DNA of 64,000 bases from Burkholderiaceae bacterium. Its GTDB lineage: Bacteria; Pseudomonadota; Gammaproteobacteria; Burkholderiales; Burkholderiaceae_E. The DNA lies in the NCBI GenBank assembly GCA_900299025.1, contig OMIE01000066.1:61189-125188 (forward strand), in the 5' to 3' direction. A program made the translations under genes and the position numbers. Shown here one piece after another: positions 63,793-64,000 of this stretch. How positions within the stretch are numbered: the first letter of the stretch is position 1; every line of letters starts with the position of its first letter. The notes under the pieces are model-generated. The model worked only from the letters and a program-made list of their open reading frames with translations. It was not told the DNA's origin and searched no databases.

Positions 63793-64000
63793 ATGGGTTC
63801 TTTTATCGCTTCGCGATTTAAATCGTTAACACAGAACTTAAAGCATGTTGCTTTGAGTTTTGCTATGGTTCTTGCGCTTGCGACAGCCGGTCTTTTCAGT
63901 GCCGACGCCGAAGCGAGCAAACGTCTAGGATCAGGTGGCTCCTCGGGCAAGCAATCCTCGATTGCCACGCAAAAGCAAGCCACGCCGCCTCAAGCCGCAC
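63793..64000 (+). CDS. Tim44-like domain protein, 3' end cut by window
   Basis: Only the first 69 codons are present. A signal or anchor helix (about 18-36, HVALSFAMVLALATAGLFSA) is followed by ADAEASKRLGSGGSSGKQSS, a Gly/Ser-rich stretch, and a Gln/Ala/Pro-rich linker. This opening and the position after ubiE match the Tim44/TIM44-like proteins of betaproteobacteria. The Tim44 domain itself would lie beyond the window, so the call depends on context. AGGAGGAAAAG precedes the ATG, a strong ribosome site. Confidence 0.75.
   Translation, partial: MGSFIASRFKSLTQNLKHVALSFAMVLALATAGLFSADAEASKRLGSGGSSGKQSSIATQKQATPPQAA

Overview
The window is a chromosomal segment of a betaproteobacterium, most likely of the order Burkholderiales. 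This rests on gene order known from that group: coaD-ferredoxin; rapZ-hprK-ptsN-hpf-rpoN-lptBAC-kdsD; mutM/mutY beside TPR-lolB-ispE-tRNA(Gln)-prs-rplY-pth; mlaFEDACB-ABC ATPase-bolA-murA-his operon-hinT-tatABC-degS/nif3-petABC-sspAB; and ubiE followed by a Tim44-like gene. I cannot name the genus. The sequence is almost entirely housekeeping and very compact. No insertion sequence, prophage, CRISPR array or rRNA is visible, and no gene-free stretch exceeds about 300 bases.

Layout. 1-4500: the end of coaD, a YfhL-type ferredoxin, and divergent ppx/ppk (polyphosphate). 4580-6270: the only accessory-looking patch, with an unrecognised membrane protein and an excisionase-fold antitoxin plus a truncated PIN toxin. 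6270-12640: ychF, a 5'-nucleotidase, a D-aminoacylase, pth, rplY, prs and tRNA-Gln. 12690-17760: ispE, lolB and a TPR protein on the minus strand, diverging from mutM-mutY (8-oxoguanine repair). 17810-25670: a long minus-strand block of LPS transport, sigma-54 and nitrogen-PTS genes. 25700-34450: a Kef-type antiporter, the Mla phospholipid-transport operon, an orphan ABC ATPase, a BolA protein and murA. 34495-41256: the whole histidine pathway except hisZ and hisN, with hisC turned round. 41253-48230: hinT, tatABC, degS, a NIF3 protein and the cytochrome bc1 operon. 48340-64000: sspAB, tRNA-Thr, a universal stress protein, ubiX, a GGT-like hydrolase, grxD, prmC, prfA, hemA, ilvA, a frameshifted yqaA, a giant FAD/Fe-S oxidoreductase, a DUF971 protein, ubiE and the start of a Tim44-like gene.

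How the parts work together. The lpt, kdsD, mla, lolB and murA genes build and maintain the envelope. TatABC is the expected exporter of the neighbouring Rieske protein PetA, which carries a twin-arginine motif. PtsN, HprK and RapZ form a regulatory PTS cluster beside rpoN and hpf. HemA, UbiX, UbiE and the bc1 genes serve respiration.

Most notable observations. The cytochrome b gene petB has an in-frame amber codon in an otherwise intact frame, with a possible restart site just after it. yqaA is broken by one apparent extra C in a CCCC run. Two divergent gene pairs (ppx/ppk, degS/nif3) have interlocking start codons. LolB and MlaA both lack the expected lipobox cysteine. The usual kdsC and ABC-2 permease genes are missing from their normal positions. 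The toxin-antitoxin pair has a promoter whose -35 and -10 boxes sit inside a tandem repeat.
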